A stretch of DNA of 64,000 nucleotides, from the NCBI GenBank assembly GCA_965219705.1, contig OZ244789.1, forward strand, positions 558,001 through 622,000, given 5' to 3'. The translations under genes were made by a program, and so were the position numbers. Positions 8,330-18,800 of this stretch are shown one piece after another. The stretch comes from JAJECS01 sp965219705 (GTDB lineage Bacteria > Chloroflexota > UBA11872). The stretch's first letter is position 1. Each line of letters starts with the position of its first letter. The notes under the pieces were generated by a model, which did not search any database, was not told where the DNA came from, and worked only from the letters and a program-made list of their open reading frames with translations.

Positions 8330-8947
8330 GCCGATCCTCGATCCGAAGCGGTGTCGGGCAGCGAAGCGCACGCACGATCACCCGCTCGGCGGGACCGCGC
8401 GCTGCGCTTGCTGCGGCGGCGCAATGGCGGGCAGACGTCGATGGGGAATTACATCTATGACTGCTGCCGCCGGGCCTACGCCGGCCCAGGGCACGACCGC
8501 TGCCCGACCCACTACGTCCGCGCGGGCGCCCTGGAGAACGTGGTCGTTCGCGAACGCACGGCAATGCCCGCCTCGCTAGAGGTGGTAATGGACGATCGGG
8601 AGCACGCATCGTAGGTGGACGAACGCAACGGCAACCTAGCCGGAGCGCGCTAGCTGCTGGCGTCTCTCGACAAGGGACTAGAGCGGATGCTCCGCGTCTA
8701 CCAGATGGCCGAGGTCGACGACGCCTCTGTGCAGAAGGGGATGGAGGCATTTCGCGTGCGACGCAACCCAGCCGAAGCCACAGGTGCCCGGCCGAACGGC
8801 TCAGACCTCGCGCCCCGGATCCCCGAGAACTCCGCGGATTTCGCCACCACCTACGTAATGCTCAGTAAGCGTTTCGAGGAGGAAGTGGGCGCGGGCCAAG
8901 CCAAGTCAGTCCCCGAGGCTATGCAACTCACGGTCCCGGTTCAGTGA
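8330..8947 (+). pseudogene. Serine recombinase, zinc-ribbon and C-terminal remnant
   Basis: Joining two frames gives RCACCGGAMAGRRRWG and then NYIYDCCRRAYAGPGHDRC, followed by PTHYVRAGALENVV. This is the Cys-rich zinc ribbon of large serine recombinases (CxxC, C, C and the LE-V helix). A frameshift lies near 8440. In-frame TAG codons at 8612-8614 and 8652-8654 interrupt the following coiled-coil segment (LLASLDKGLERMLRVYQMAE), which runs to 8947. The catalytic resolvase domain is missing upstream. It is a dead fragment of an earlier integrase. Confidence 0.65.
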
Positions 8948-9126
8948 ACGGACAATAGTGCGTGATTCGCCCTGGACAGCGCGCTTCCGCATAGGTCTGA
9001 GAGGGTTGAGGGCAGTTTTCTCACCACTGCGCCAGCATGGGCATGAAGCTGAGGTCGTACCGAACGTGGTTGGGCAAGGTTCTACACAGGTCTCCCGTTC
9101 AAAGGCCCGTCGCGCGGCGCCTGTGA

Positions 9127-9456
9127 TCAGTCCTCGAGCAGCTCCCGCAGCCACGCCGGAGTGTCCCGCGCCGCATGCAGGACCCTCCATACATCGATGT
9201 CCGCCTCTCGCTCGACGTAGAAGACCAGATACGGAAACCCCCTCACGACCCACGAGCGCAGGCCGGGGAGATCCAGTTCACGCGCATAGCGGGGCGAGCC
9301 GCTTGCGGGGTGCTCCCCCAGACGGCGGCAGACTTCTTCCAGCGCGTCGATGAAGGCCAGCGCAACTTCCGCCCGCGCCTCGGCCAAGTAGTGCTCGACG
9401 GCCTCGTCGACATCGCGCTGCGCCCGCTCACGAAGGATGACAGGCTTCTTGGTCAC
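9127..9456 (-). CDS. parE: ParE-type toxin
   Basis: 109 residues, normal for RelE/ParE toxins. It starts at the GTG at 9454-9456, which overlaps the antitoxin stop as GTGA. Typical segments are RAQRDVDEAVEHYLAEA, ALAFIDALEEVCRRLGEHP and the core RSWVVRGFPYLVFYVERE. ParE toxins poison DNA gyrase; the paired antitoxin neutralises them. In mobile elements such pairs stabilise inheritance. Autoregulation by the ParD-ParE complex is usual in the family. Confidence 0.85.
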   Translation of the reverse strand: MTKKPVILRERAQRDVDEAVEHYLAEARAEVALAFIDALEEVCRRLGEHPASGSPRYARELDLPGLRSWVVRGFPYLVFYVEREADIDVWRVLHAARDTPAWLRELLED

Positions 9457-9692
9457 CCCTTGCCGGTTTCGCCGACCCGATCGCGAAGCCGGCCGAAGTA
9501 GTCCGAATCGGCGGTGACCGCAGGCGGCGACGCTGCGCCCTCGAGTAGCAGGCCGTGCAGGCGCTGGAGATCGTGGTCTTTGCGGATCAATTCGCGGACG
9601 TACTCGCTTGACGAGCTGTAGCCACGGGACCTGACCTGCTGGTCCACGAAGGACTTGAGGGCCTGGGGAAGCGATATGTTCATCGTGCTCAC
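9453..9692 (-). CDS. parD: ParD-type antitoxin
   Basis: 79 residues. The N-terminus (MNISLPQALKSFVDQQV, then RGYSSSSEYVRELIRKD) is a classic ribbon-helix-helix DNA-binding domain; the C-terminal tail is the part that wraps the toxin. Start choices are GTG at 9692 or ATG at 9683, and the family pattern fits the second slightly better. The gene order antitoxin-toxin with a 4-base overlap is standard. The pair probably represses its own promoter. Confidence 0.85.
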   Translation of the reverse strand: MSTMNISLPQALKSFVDQQVRSRGYSSSSEYVRELIRKDHDLQRLHGLLLEGAASPPAVTADSDYFGRLRDRVGETGKG

Positions 9693-9841
9693 AATGCAAC
9701 GCTAGCCAGTTTGGCAAAGATTGGCAAGGCGCTGCGTCACCCCCGAAAACGGAGCCCCTGTCAAGTGACTTGTCTGCCGTTGGAACTGCGCTTCCACGGA
9801 CTGACCATCTAGGCAACCGCCGAGGTCTAGCTAGCCAAATG

Positions 9842-10586
9842 CTTAGAAGAACCGCGCGGACACGCGCCGCTTCTGAGCGAAGCCAAACCTGTTACGGCAT
9901 CGAGGCCGATTTACAGGCCGGTGCCCCCTTCTTGGAGCAATGGCACGGAAATTCTACGTTATTTCGGGGGAAATCCCGCCTGCGCCAGTGCCAGGAACTC
10001 GCGGGTAACCGCCTCAACTGCGGGTCGACCGTACGCGGCCCATAGATGCTGGCGGCTGCGCAGGCCCAGACGCGCTGCAATCGCGACCATTGGCTGGCCC
10101 TCGCAATAGAGTTGCAGCGCGAGGATCTGCCGCGGGGTCAGCACGGCTGCGGCCCGCTCGACCGCCTGCTCCAGGATCATCCGCGCCGCATGCACATCTG
10201 CGAAGGCGCTTGTACGAAAGCGCTGCCGCGCCAAACGTTGCACGCCCGGCAATCCGACGAGTGCGGAGTCGAGCAACCGACAGCCGTCCGCGTGATGGCG
10301 CAAAGCGTCGTCGACCCACCGGTAGTAGGCCCCGAATGAGCGGCGTCCACGGCGCGGCGCGCGGTGCGCGCGTGGCCGTCCAGAGATTGGCGTAACGGCA
10401 GCCTGCGGCATCTGACTCCCCTTGGTGCACAGGCGGTCTTACCTCAGGGTGCCGAGCCAAGGATCCGGAAGGGAGGCAGGATTCCGTAAGCGCGGACAGT
10501 CGCCCGAGTTGCTGGTTCGGCAGGACGACGTCAGGCGCCGCAGGTCCACATACGTTGCTCGGTCTATTCCCATCGTCGATGAGCAT
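9842..10586 (-). repeat. Dispersed helix-turn-helix element, copy 1 (intact)
   Basis: About 745 bases related to copies at 14081-14734, 20499-20936 and 38610-39259. The end downstream of the gene begins CTTAGAAG, then has a conserved AACCTGTTACGGC stem and the block GGAGCAATGGCA before the stop codon. The upstream end carries AGGATTCCGTAAGCGCGG. With copy 3 the similarity runs on to CGTCGATGAGCAT, where it abuts different sequences (a serine recombinase remnant here, a C45 pseudogene at copy 3). No terminal inverted repeat or transposase is visible. Confidence 0.7.
9959..10411 (-). CDS. Helix-turn-helix protein of the dispersed element, copy 1
   Basis: 150 residues, the same length as copies 2 and 4. 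A basic N-terminus is followed by YYRWVDDALRHHADGCRLLD and a helical middle. The C-terminus, LTPRQILALQLYCEGQPMVA then IAARLGLRSRQHLWAAY, reads like a sigma-70 region 4 or LuxR-type helix-turn-helix. I do not recognise a named family. The box TTACGGAATCCTG lies about 70 bases upstream. A DNA-binding regulator is the best guess; a role in mobilising the element is possible. Confidence 0.65.
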   Translation of the reverse strand: MPQAAVTPISGRPRAHRAPRRGRRSFGAYYRWVDDALRHHADGCRLLDSALVGLPGVQRLARQRFRTSAFADVHAARMILEQAVERAAAVLTPRQILALQLYCEGQPMVAIAARLGLRSRQHLWAAYGRPAVEAVTREFLALAQAGFPPK

Positions 10587-10835
10587 GGCTCGATGGCCAG
10601 GGCGTGCTCGCGCTTCCCGATGAAGCCGCTGAATTCCAATACGAGGGTGACCTCGAAGGGAGCGTTGGGCTCGGTTCCTTCCTCGATGATCTCCCCTAAC
10701 CTGCACCTGTCAGCGACGCGTCGGCTCTCGGCCTCGTTCACGTACTCACGGGCCAAGGAGCAGCCATTGGCCCTGGCGTAGTCCTTGAGCGTACTCAGCC
10801 GGCAGACACGGACAGGTCCACGTCCTGCCGGTCAC
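10587..10835 (-). pseudogene. Serine recombinase, catalytic-domain remnant
   Basis: On the minus strand the frame reads STLKDYARANGCSLAREYVN, EAESRRVADRCRLGEIIEEG and APFEVTLVLEFSGFIGKREH, which matches the resolvase-type N-terminal domain of large serine recombinases around the Y-x-[DE]-E-x-E-S-G and RPxFxxMI regions. VDLSVSA just upstream is in another frame. The catalytic serine region is absent and the fragment is cut at its 3' side by dispersed element copy 1. It is on the opposite strand to the zinc-ribbon remnant at 8.3 kb. Confidence 0.6.
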
Positions 10836-11012
10836 TGGAAACATGGTATCAGGGTCGCCGATTTGAGCGGCCGTAGGTGCTTATTCTTCATCTATAGCGC
10901 TTGCTTTTGGTGCTGTCCTCCTGATCTGCTATTACCGAGTCTTACTCGGCGCCATGGCTCACCCAAGGGACCATTGTCAAGGAACAGCTGTCAGGGCGGT
11001 CGCTGCCTTCCA

Positions 11013-11780
11013 TCATTCCACCGACACCGCAAGATACCGGAATCTGCCGTACGGCTTCTCAGGAAAGCTGGAATACTCCCGCCAGCGAAGACGATAAGAG
11101 CCTCGTATCTGTATCGGAGATTTCCGGTCCCCGACCGTTCCCGAACTCGCCCCGGCCGCCCACGCCAATGCTCCCGAGGATTCTCGCCCTTCGTGTACAC
11201 GAAAGTCCGCGTCCACCGTGTCCCTTCGCATGGGAACCTTCCAGTATGAGGAGTCGTTGGTCAGCAACACCGCGTATCCAGCCTTGCACTGCTTCAGCTT
11301 AGAGCGCGTGAGCTCAAGTCTCTGGATATCCCGGAGGAAGTCATACCGCCCTTGGACTTGTGCGCCTTGGTCGCGGAGGGCAAAGGACTCGTCGCCTTGC
11401 TCCAGTTCCAATCCCCGAGTCTTGTACTTCAATTCGATGGCGATCCCTTCCACCGGGAGCCAGATGTCTAGGAACCTCCTCTGCTGCTCTACCGGCATGA
11501 CATCGACCTCTAATCTGACCTGGCCTTCCGGCATGGCCTGGTGAATATGCCATGCCAGCGCGTGCTGGAAGTCTGCTTCTGAATGAAACACCTTCCGCGT
11601 GTCAGCCAGACTCGCCATGAGACCGTCAATGTCAAGCACGCCTACTCGCTCCTCGACGTTGGTCGAACCACTCTTGAAGCGCTGCCCAGTGGCCTTCTTG
11701 TCTTGCTCGTGCTGCTCTTTCCGTTCGCGTTGTTGCTGCTCTCGACGTTCCTGGTCTATCCGTCGCTGATATTCCGCCTA
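11013..11780 (-). CDS. PD-(D/E)XK nuclease-like protein, downstream part of a possibly interrupted gene
   Basis: The frame is open from just after a TAG at 11778-11780 and has a GTG at 11637-11639. It begins with a Gln/Arg/Glu-rich coiled coil and then shows FHSEADFQHALAWHIHQAMP and the nuclease-like core FLDIWLPVEGIAIELKYK, where Asp and Glu-x-Lys fit the PD-(D/E)XK signature. The upstream 331-codon gene is in exactly the same frame, separated only by TAG-GAA-TAG in the coiled coil. Either this is a separate gene starting at the GTG, or the two form one long nuclease gene broken by two nonsense codons. Confidence 0.5.
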
Positions 11781-11783
11781 TTC

Positions 11784-12779
11784 CTACTGCTGCCGTCTTT
11801 GTTGTTCCCGGTTCAGGAAGTAGCAGCCGCCCTCTTCGCACCTGTGAGGGTAGTAGCAGTCTCTGTCCGGGTTGTTCGGGCACATGACTCTTTCCGCTTC
11901 TTCCAGGCAGGACGGGCATTGGCTGCTGCCGCTATAGTCCATATACTCCTTATGAGTCATACAGTAGCGAATGGCGCACCGGTCGCAGGGTCCGTATTCC
12001 TGTCGCTCCGCCTTGTGTAGATGGAACCTGTCGTGATACGGGTCCGTGTATAGGAACCAGTTCCCTTGGATTTGATCGCACCCGGTGCACACGTTGGCCA
12101 AGTATTTTCCTCCAACCGTGGAACTGAATCTGCGCTCCAGAGCTACCCCGTTCTCCTGAGCGAATGCGATTTCCTCCGTGGTGAAATGGTCTTGCTCAAA
12201 GCTCTCACCGTCTTTGTCTCCCGTGACGACATCGACGCTCTGACCACACTTCCAGCAGTCCTTTGTGCTGACCGTTACTGTTCTCACCGGTAGCGGTACG
12301 CCACACTCCTCGCACTTGGGTCTGTGGCAGAGAAGGTTGTGGGCGTCCAGATCGATTCGACCAGCGGAGAGTTCCTGTAATCTCGCCTTGACCGTCAGGG
12401 ATGCGTCCAAGGCTCTGTTTTTTCTTCTCCCTGTGAACTCCCTTTCGGCCCTTAGATGGATTTCCACTACCTCGGTACCGTCTTGCAGGGCCTGCTCGTG
12501 GACCGTCGCCTCGGGAGCATGGCTGTCCACCACTTCGATGAACCGCAAAGGCGAGCCATTCTCATCGAGCAGGCTGATGTCGGGACGCACCGTACCCACG
12601 CGCTTTTCTCGACTGACGGTGGAAGCTCCCGCTACGAGGTTTATCGTCAGCTCTTCGCTGCACTGGTTACATGCGGCCGTGGCTGCCAGGCTTCCTCCCA
12701 GGTTCTTGGTCACGAGGTGCTCGATGATTGCTACCGCTTCGTTATGCGGGGTGCGATTTGATGACTTTCGGGACGTCAC
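11784..12779 (-). CDS. Zinc-finger protein with nuclease-like N-terminus
   Basis: 331 residues. The N-terminal part contains VRPDISLLDENGSPLRFIEV, a PD...E-V pattern seen in CoiA-like and other PD-(D/E)XK nucleases. At least four Cys-rich knuckles follow: CHRPKCEECG, CWKCG, CTGC...C and CDRCAIRYC...CPSC, with further CPNNP and CYYPHRCEEGGC near the end. The end is Gln/Arg-rich and stops at the first of two closely spaced TAG codons. The base composition is less GC-rich than the transfer operons, which suggests later acquisition. It is probably a DNA-acting defence or competence-like protein; the name is uncertain. Confidence 0.55.
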   Translation of the reverse strand: MTSRKSSNRTPHNEAVAIIEHLVTKNLGGSLAATAACNQCSEELTINLVAGASTVSREKRVGTVRPDISLLDENGSPLRFIEVVDSHAPEATVHEQALQDGTEVVEIHLRAEREFTGRRKNRALDASLTVKARLQELSAGRIDLDAHNLLCHRPKCEECGVPLPVRTVTVSTKDCWKCGQSVDVVTGDKDGESFEQDHFTTEEIAFAQENGVALERRFSSTVGGKYLANVCTGCDQIQGNWFLYTDPYHDRFHLHKAERQEYGPCDRCAIRYCMTHKEYMDYSGSSQCPSCLEEAERVMCPNNPDRDCYYPHRCEEGGCYFLNREQQRRQQ

Positions 12780-12992
12780 ATCACCTCCTTGCCAAATTCA
12801 TCATCGAACCAATCCGGCCAGATACTGTATGGTGTCATCCTGCTCTCAGAAACGAAAGACAGCAGGGAGCGCTGAGGAATATTGCGCCGCGATGATCTTC
12901 AAGGGGCAATAGATGCCGTCGATCACCGGTTACGAGGTAGTCTGCGAAATCTGCCACAGCGCATTCCAGCACTCGCTATCTGCGTTCCGGAA

Positions 12993-14023
12993 TCAGTATA
13001 ATGACTTGGGCGCGGAGAAGATGTACGAATAAACACCGGCATCTTCGCGTTTATCTGTCAAGGACAGCAGGAGTGTAGCAACGCCACCCGCCGCAGTAAT
13101 TGCCCCTCCGGCGATTGCCTCATCTTGTATGGCAGCGCCTGCACCCGACAGACCGATAGCAAACAATATCGGCCTTCCCCACGCTTTTCTACTTGCGTTC
13201 CTTATCGCTTGGGTGGCCTCGTCAAGCTCCTCCTGACGCTGGTCGAATGCGCCTTCCCTTTCATCTACTGGCATGAGGCTCAGCTCACGCGCGAAACGAC
13301 GAACGGATAGGCTGTAGTTTCGATGCCCAGAGTAGTTCTGGTTCCGAAAGTATAGCACCTCGTCCATAGGGACTCCGGCCAGATCTACGCCAACCATTGC
13401 CATGTCAAATGAAACTATGTCCCCTACACTCGGTGATGAGGAATTCGGATTGGAAATGACCTCGTTCAAGGCTTCGACCAGACGCCATCGGTCGGTTGCC
13501 GACGATTGGGTAAGACTCATGCTATCCCCCTTTGACCGGAGGATCTGCGACAGCAGGACAAAATCAACGCCCGAACTGTGCGATCCATCGGGATAGAAGC
13601 GCCATCCTCTGAATCTCGGGCGAGGCCGCGCGCCTTAAGTTTTTCAACTATCGATTTGGCAAGTTCTCCGTCTCCCTGATACCCCAGCCTTGACATTGAT
13701 ATCGACCCGAAACTGGAAGAATCAGCGCCATGACCCTCCCCTCTGGTCAGATGGTCCAATCCTCCGGACTCGATAGTGTCGGCAAGGGCCTTCGCCAGCT
13801 TCTTGGTTTCCTCTTTGCCAATAGCTGCCTCCGGGCGAACGACATGGAACAGGCCGTGTTCCTTCAGTGAAGCTATTATTGGATGATCGTCGAAACTACC
13901 GTGATCGCTCGTGTATTCTGGGATCAACATGGCAATCCCGTCAAAGAACAGAATCAGATTCTTGATCCAATCCGCGTCTCGCCAATACTGACCAGGGTAG
14001 TAGAAAGCAACGTCTCGTTTCAT
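12993..14023 (-). pseudogene. Hypothetical defence-associated protein split by one frameshift
   Basis: The first frame (14023 to 13517) starts MKRDVAFYYPGQYWRDADWI and ends shortly after VRALILS. The second frame (13520 to 12993) has an ATG overlapping that stop as ATGA. Reading one base differently near 13556-13563 gives ALILVLLSQILRSKGDSMSL, joining the halves into one protein of about 342 residues. This fits a family I recall with this N-terminus and a C-terminus of the FARELSLMP...RKAWGRP type. The tail has a hydrophobic Gly/Ala-rich segment. Function is unknown. Two coupled genes remain an alternative reading. Confidence 0.55.
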
Positions 14024-14080
14024 CTCTGCTGCCCGCTTGCGTGTTGTTCAGACTTCACAATCGGGTTCATGGGCCTGCGG

Positions 14081-14734
14081 CTTAGAAGAATTGCGGCGAG
14101 TTCCGCAGAATTCGAGCGATGCTAATCTTGTTACGGCGCTGGAGCCGCTTTGCAGGCGGTTGCCTCCTTCTAGGAGCAATGGCATGGAAATTCTACGTTA
14201 TTTCGAGGGAAATGTCGCCTGCGCCAGTGCCAGGAACTCGCGGGTCACGGCCTCAACCGCGGGTCGCCGATAGGCAGCCCAAAGATGCTGGCGACTGCGC
14301 AGGCCCAGACGCGCCGCAATGGCGACCATTGGGTGGCTCTCACAATAGAGCTTCAGTGCAAGGACCTGCCGTGGTGTCAGCACCGCTGAGGCTCGCTCGG
14401 TGGCCTGCTGGAGGAGCGCTCGCGCCGCATGTATGTCGGCGAAGGCGCTTCGTCGAAAGCGCTGGCGAGCCAGGCGCCTCACTCCAGGAAGGCCAACCAA
14501 GGCCGAATCGAGCAGGCGATAGCCGTCCGCGCGATGGCGCAAGGCGTCGTCGACCCAGCGGTAGTACGCCGCAAACGACCGCCGGCCGCGGCGCGCCGCA
14601 TGGCGGGCATGCGGCCGTCGTGCAATTGGTATCGCAGCGGTCTCGGGCATCCGCCGACTCCGGTGAAACGAGCAATATGGCCTCAGGATGCCGACGCAAT
14701 GCCCTGCTGGGAATGCAGGATTCCGTAAGCGCGG
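14081..14734 (-). repeat. Dispersed helix-turn-helix element, copy 2
   Basis: The element begins CTTAGAAG at 14081 and carries the same TTACGGC stem, the GGAGCAATGGCATGGAAATT block, the gene and AGGATTCCGTAAGCGCGG. Beyond 14734 similarity to copies 1 and 3 stops. It lies directly upstream of the frameshifted hypothetical gene, only about 60 bases from its start. Confidence 0.65.
14198..14650 (-). CDS. Helix-turn-helix protein of the dispersed element, copy 2
   Basis: 150 residues starting MPETAAIPIARRPHARH at the ATG 14648-14650; an open frame upstream is ignored because length and sequence match copy 1 from this point. The C-terminus, LTPRQVLALKLYCESHPMVA then IAARLGLRSRQHLWAAYRRP, is nearly the same as copy 1. 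It is intact. The TTACGGAATCCTG box lies about 70 bases upstream. Unnamed family; probable DNA-binding regulator. Confidence 0.65.
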   Translation of the reverse strand: MPETAAIPIARRPHARHAARRGRRSFAAYYRWVDDALRHRADGYRLLDSALVGLPGVRRLARQRFRRSAFADIHAARALLQQATERASAVLTPRQVLALKLYCESHPMVAIAARLGLRSRQHLWAAYRRPAVEAVTREFLALAQATFPSK

Positions 14735-15832
14735 CCCGTGCCTGTGACGGAGTCCATCTCCCGCGACACGCCTCATCCGCTGTTGGACTCGGTCAGGGAC
14801 CATCGCGCTCGGCCGCCAGAACCTCTGCAAGGCCCTGCCACCCTCACTGCCCATATCGACGCCGCTGGTTTCCGCCTGCTAGGCATGGGCGATCGTGCCG
14901 CGCCGTTGGGCCACGCACTGAGCACCTGAATCCGGTCAGGCAAAGGCACCCGCGCGCAGGTCCGTTGCTCTACGGAGTACGACGGCCGCTCCGTCGTCTG
15001 TAAATCATCCGCTCATTTATCCAGCGCCAAACGTAAGTCCTCCGGCTGTGGGTCACGTCATTGGAAGTGGCGAGAAAGGCAGTGACAGGGGAGCAGGTCA
15101 GTTGGGATTGCACAGCTCTCTCCACTGGTCGACTTGGCAGCGAATCTCATTCACTATCGCCGTTACGCCATACCTCTGTTACTGTGTGGAATCCTCCTTG
15201 CCCTCGCAGATGACGAATTCTTGCTGACGCTTGTCCGCCATTCGCTTCCTGGGCTTCGGGAGGGGGATGATGAACGCCGCGCCACGCCGGACGTCGTTAA
15301 CTTCCTGGGTCAGCTGGCATCGGTCATCGAGCTCCCAGTTCTTTGCCGGTACTCTTAGGGGGAGTCAAGTATTGGTTGTTCGAAGAAACGATTATCCATA
15401 GGCGGGCTCACAGACTACACTGTGACACTCCTAGATAGGCGGGGTCATGTTGTAGGAATTCAATCTCGTTTACCTTGCCAAACCGATAAGCTAATTAGAA
15501 ACGCATCGCAGCTTGTATGCTCAGGCAACTGAACGAACCGCGTGTTGGAAGGATTGGGCCGAGAGAGCCCGTACAAGGCCAATAGGGTCGATCGAGTCGG
15601 AACGATTGAAGAACCACCGAGGCGCCTTTAGGAAGATCCGTATGGCGACACCCGTGGCTGCCCGCTTCGGATCGAGAAGCGAGATGCTCGATCGCCCGCA
15701 GGGGGCGGGAAGTTGGAAACGAGTGTGCGTCTGTCACGGCCTGGATCTTGCAGAGCGTCAGCAGCAATTGAGCTAAGATGTCGGGGCAAGGAGTCGAAAG
15801 ACTAGTCACGTTGCCAAGAGGGTGCCAAGTAA
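14735..15832. other. 1.1 kb intergenic region, one doubtful short ORF
   Basis: The only plausible reading is a 74-codon plus-strand frame at 15134-15358 (hydrophobic start, then VRHSLPGLREGDDERR), which resembles no family I know and may be a fragment. No RNA gene is recognised. The last 60 bases contain the putative promoter and leader of the giant NTPase gene, with GAGGG about 10 bases before its ATG. Confidence 0.35.
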
Positions 15833-18800
15833 ATGGATCTGGACTGGAAAGGGATACGTCCGCTCCACGGCGACAAAGCTAAGGGATTCCAGGAGCTGTG
15901 TGTCCAATTGGCACGGACCGAAAGTCCAGCCAACGCTGAATTCATTCCAAAGGGTAATCCTGATGCCGGAGTAGAGTGCTACTGCGCTCTGGACGACGGT
16001 AGCGAATGGGGCTGGCAAACGAAGTATTTCGACACTCTAGGACAGACTCAATGGACGCAGATCGACAGATCGGTCAAGAAGGCTCTTGCCAAACACCGGT
16101 CACTGCGCCGTTATTTCATATGTGTCCCAATCGATCGCCCGGACGCTCGTATTCGTGGCCAGAAATCCGCCTTGCAGCGATGGACCGAGTATGTGAAGAG
16201 GTGGCAGGACTGGTCATTGTCCCTGAGTATGGACGTCGAGTTCGTTTGGTGGGGCTCCTCGGAGCTCCTCGATATGCTCGCTCAAACTAAGCACATTGGA
16301 CGCGTGTATTTCTGGTTCGATCAGCGAGGCTTTGACCACGATTGGTTCCAAAACCGCCTCAAGGACGCGATTGACGCCGCGGGTCCCCGATACACTCCAG
16401 AGATACATGTCGACCTGCCGATTGCTCAGGAGTTGGAAGCCGTTGGGAGAACCGTCTCCTCCTTCGACCGGATAAAGTCACTTGCAAGAGACGTGCGGCG
16501 AGATCTCCGTAGTCTGAGCAGTCCAAATACCGGTGAGGATGATTCACACACGCAGTTCGCGTGGGACGAGCTTTGTCGGTCTGTGGAGTGGATTCTGAAG
16601 AGTTTTGCAGCCCTGGAGTTCACATCGCACGGCGTACTCCGGTACGACTGTGTTGCCGAGAAGGTGACCGTTACAGAATCCATGGCTACTGCAGTCCAGG
16701 GGACCTTGAGGGAACTGGCGCGCGAATACGAGTCCCGTAGGCCAATTGCGAATGGCGACCCACGATATCGTCAGAACCCATTCTGGAATTGGAGCTATCG
16801 AATCTTCCAGCTTCAGGCCACTCTGCGCAACGTACGGTCGGCTCTGGACGAAGCCAACTCACTTTCCAACGCCAGTCTCGTAGTTCTCAAAGGTGACGCA
16901 GGAACAGGCAAGACTCATCTACTCTGCGATGTGGCGCAACGTCGAATTGACGCGGGTTCGCCGACCGTACTACTGATGGGTCAACGATTCCTAGGCTCTG
17001 ACGATCCCTGGTCGCAGGCACTCCAGCATCTAGATATGCGTCATGCGAGCATCGAACAATTCGTAGGCGCCTTTGAAGCCGCAGCTCAAGCTGCGAACAG
17101 TCGTGCGCTACTCATGATTGACGCCCTGAACGAGCGCAGAGGCCGAGAGATCTGGCCGGCGCACCTATCCTCCTTTCTGGCCCGGCTCGAGAAGTCAGAG
17201 TGGATTGGCGTCGTCCTCTCGGTCCGGTCGACCTACGACAAGGCAGTCATCCCCACGAATGTACTAGACCAGGCAGAGGTCGTGATCCATACCGGATTCG
17301 CGGACCTAGAGTACGACGCCACTCGCTCGTTCTTCGCGTACTACGACCTGGAGTTTCCATCGGCACCGATCCTGGAGCCCGAGTATCGAAACCCCCTCTT
17401 CCTTAAGGCCATCTGCGAAGGACTGCGACACAACAACGAGCGAAGACTGCCTCGAGGATTCCATGGCATTACAGCGGTCTTCAGTCTTTACCTAGACGCG
17501 ATCAACGAGCGTCTCGCAGCGTCACTCAACTACAATCAGAACAACAACCTCGTTCAAGAGTCCCTCAGGAACGTTGCCCGACAAATTGCCAAAGGACGAT
17601 CTCGTTGGCTCCCTAGAGCACAAGTCGAAGAGGTTGTGAATGACCTTCTTCCTTCACGGGAGTATAGCCAATCACTTTACCGAGGATTGGTTGACGAAGC
17701 GATCCTGGTGGAAAACTTGGATTGGCGCACTGACGACTCCTCAGTAGAGGTTGTGTTCATTTCGTACGATCGATTTGCAGATCAGGTGGTAGCAGACTAT
17801 CTGTTGAGCACGCACCTCGACGACAGCGCACCCGAAACGTCTTTTTCAGAAGGCGGTGGTCTAGCGTCTATTATCGGAGACCAGAGAAATGAACTAGGTG
17901 ATTTAACTGAGGCAATGTGCATCCAGGTTCCGGAACAGACCGGGAAAGAACTCATAAGCGTTATGCCCGGTCTGATTGAGGACTGGAGCGCAGGCCAGGC
18001 ATTCTTGGAAAGTATTGTTTGGCGACAGTTGGACGCGTTCACAGACGATACGCAAGCATTCTTCTACAAACTCATAAATGCACAAGACCATCAGGAAAAG
18101 GCTATAGACACACTCTTAACGGTCTCAACTATTCCGGATCACCCGCTAAACGCTAATTTCCTCGACGAGCTTCTTCGAAAACAGTCCATGCCCGATAGGG
18201 ATGCATGGTGGAGTACGTATCTCCACGATTCCTGGAACACCGATGGTCCCGTAGATCGCTTGGTGGACTGGGCGTCGAATCTAGCGGGGCATAACACTCT
18301 CGAAACCCCTGTAGTTGATCATGCCGCTACCACGCTTGCCTGGATGCTGACGACATCCCATCGGTTTCTCAGAGACAGAGCGACCAAGGCATTGGTTTCG
18401 CTCCTGACCGACCGAATTGGCTGCACGACCGATCTGGTTGCCCGCTTTTCTGATGTCGACGATCCGTATGTCGTCGAGCGTGTTTATGCGGTCGCCTATG
18501 GCGTTGCAATGAGGAACCATGATACGGCGGAAGTTGGGAGCCTCGCGTCGGTCGTTCATGAGAAAATCTTTGCATCGGGGACTCCGCCTGTTCACATTCT
18601 GCTCCGAGACTACGCACGAGGTGTTGTTGAGCGCGCCATATACCTCGGTTGGAACTTCCGCGTACAGGAGCAGTTGGTTCGGCCTCCATACAAAAGCGAT
18701 TGGCCAGACATTCCGAATGACGACGCTCTGAAAACGTTGACACCCAACCGCGAAGGGGGAGCATGGGATGATCGTGATCCAGAATGGTCGAGAAACCGAA

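Noticed and set aside
10014..10706. 230-codon minus-strand frame
   Set aside because: It crosses the dispersed element gene and the recombinase remnant in the wrong frame for both.
11583..12020. 145-codon plus-strand hydrophobic frame
   Set aside because: Its Leu/Phe-rich sequence is the complement of the Gln/Glu/Arg-rich coiled coil on the minus strand.
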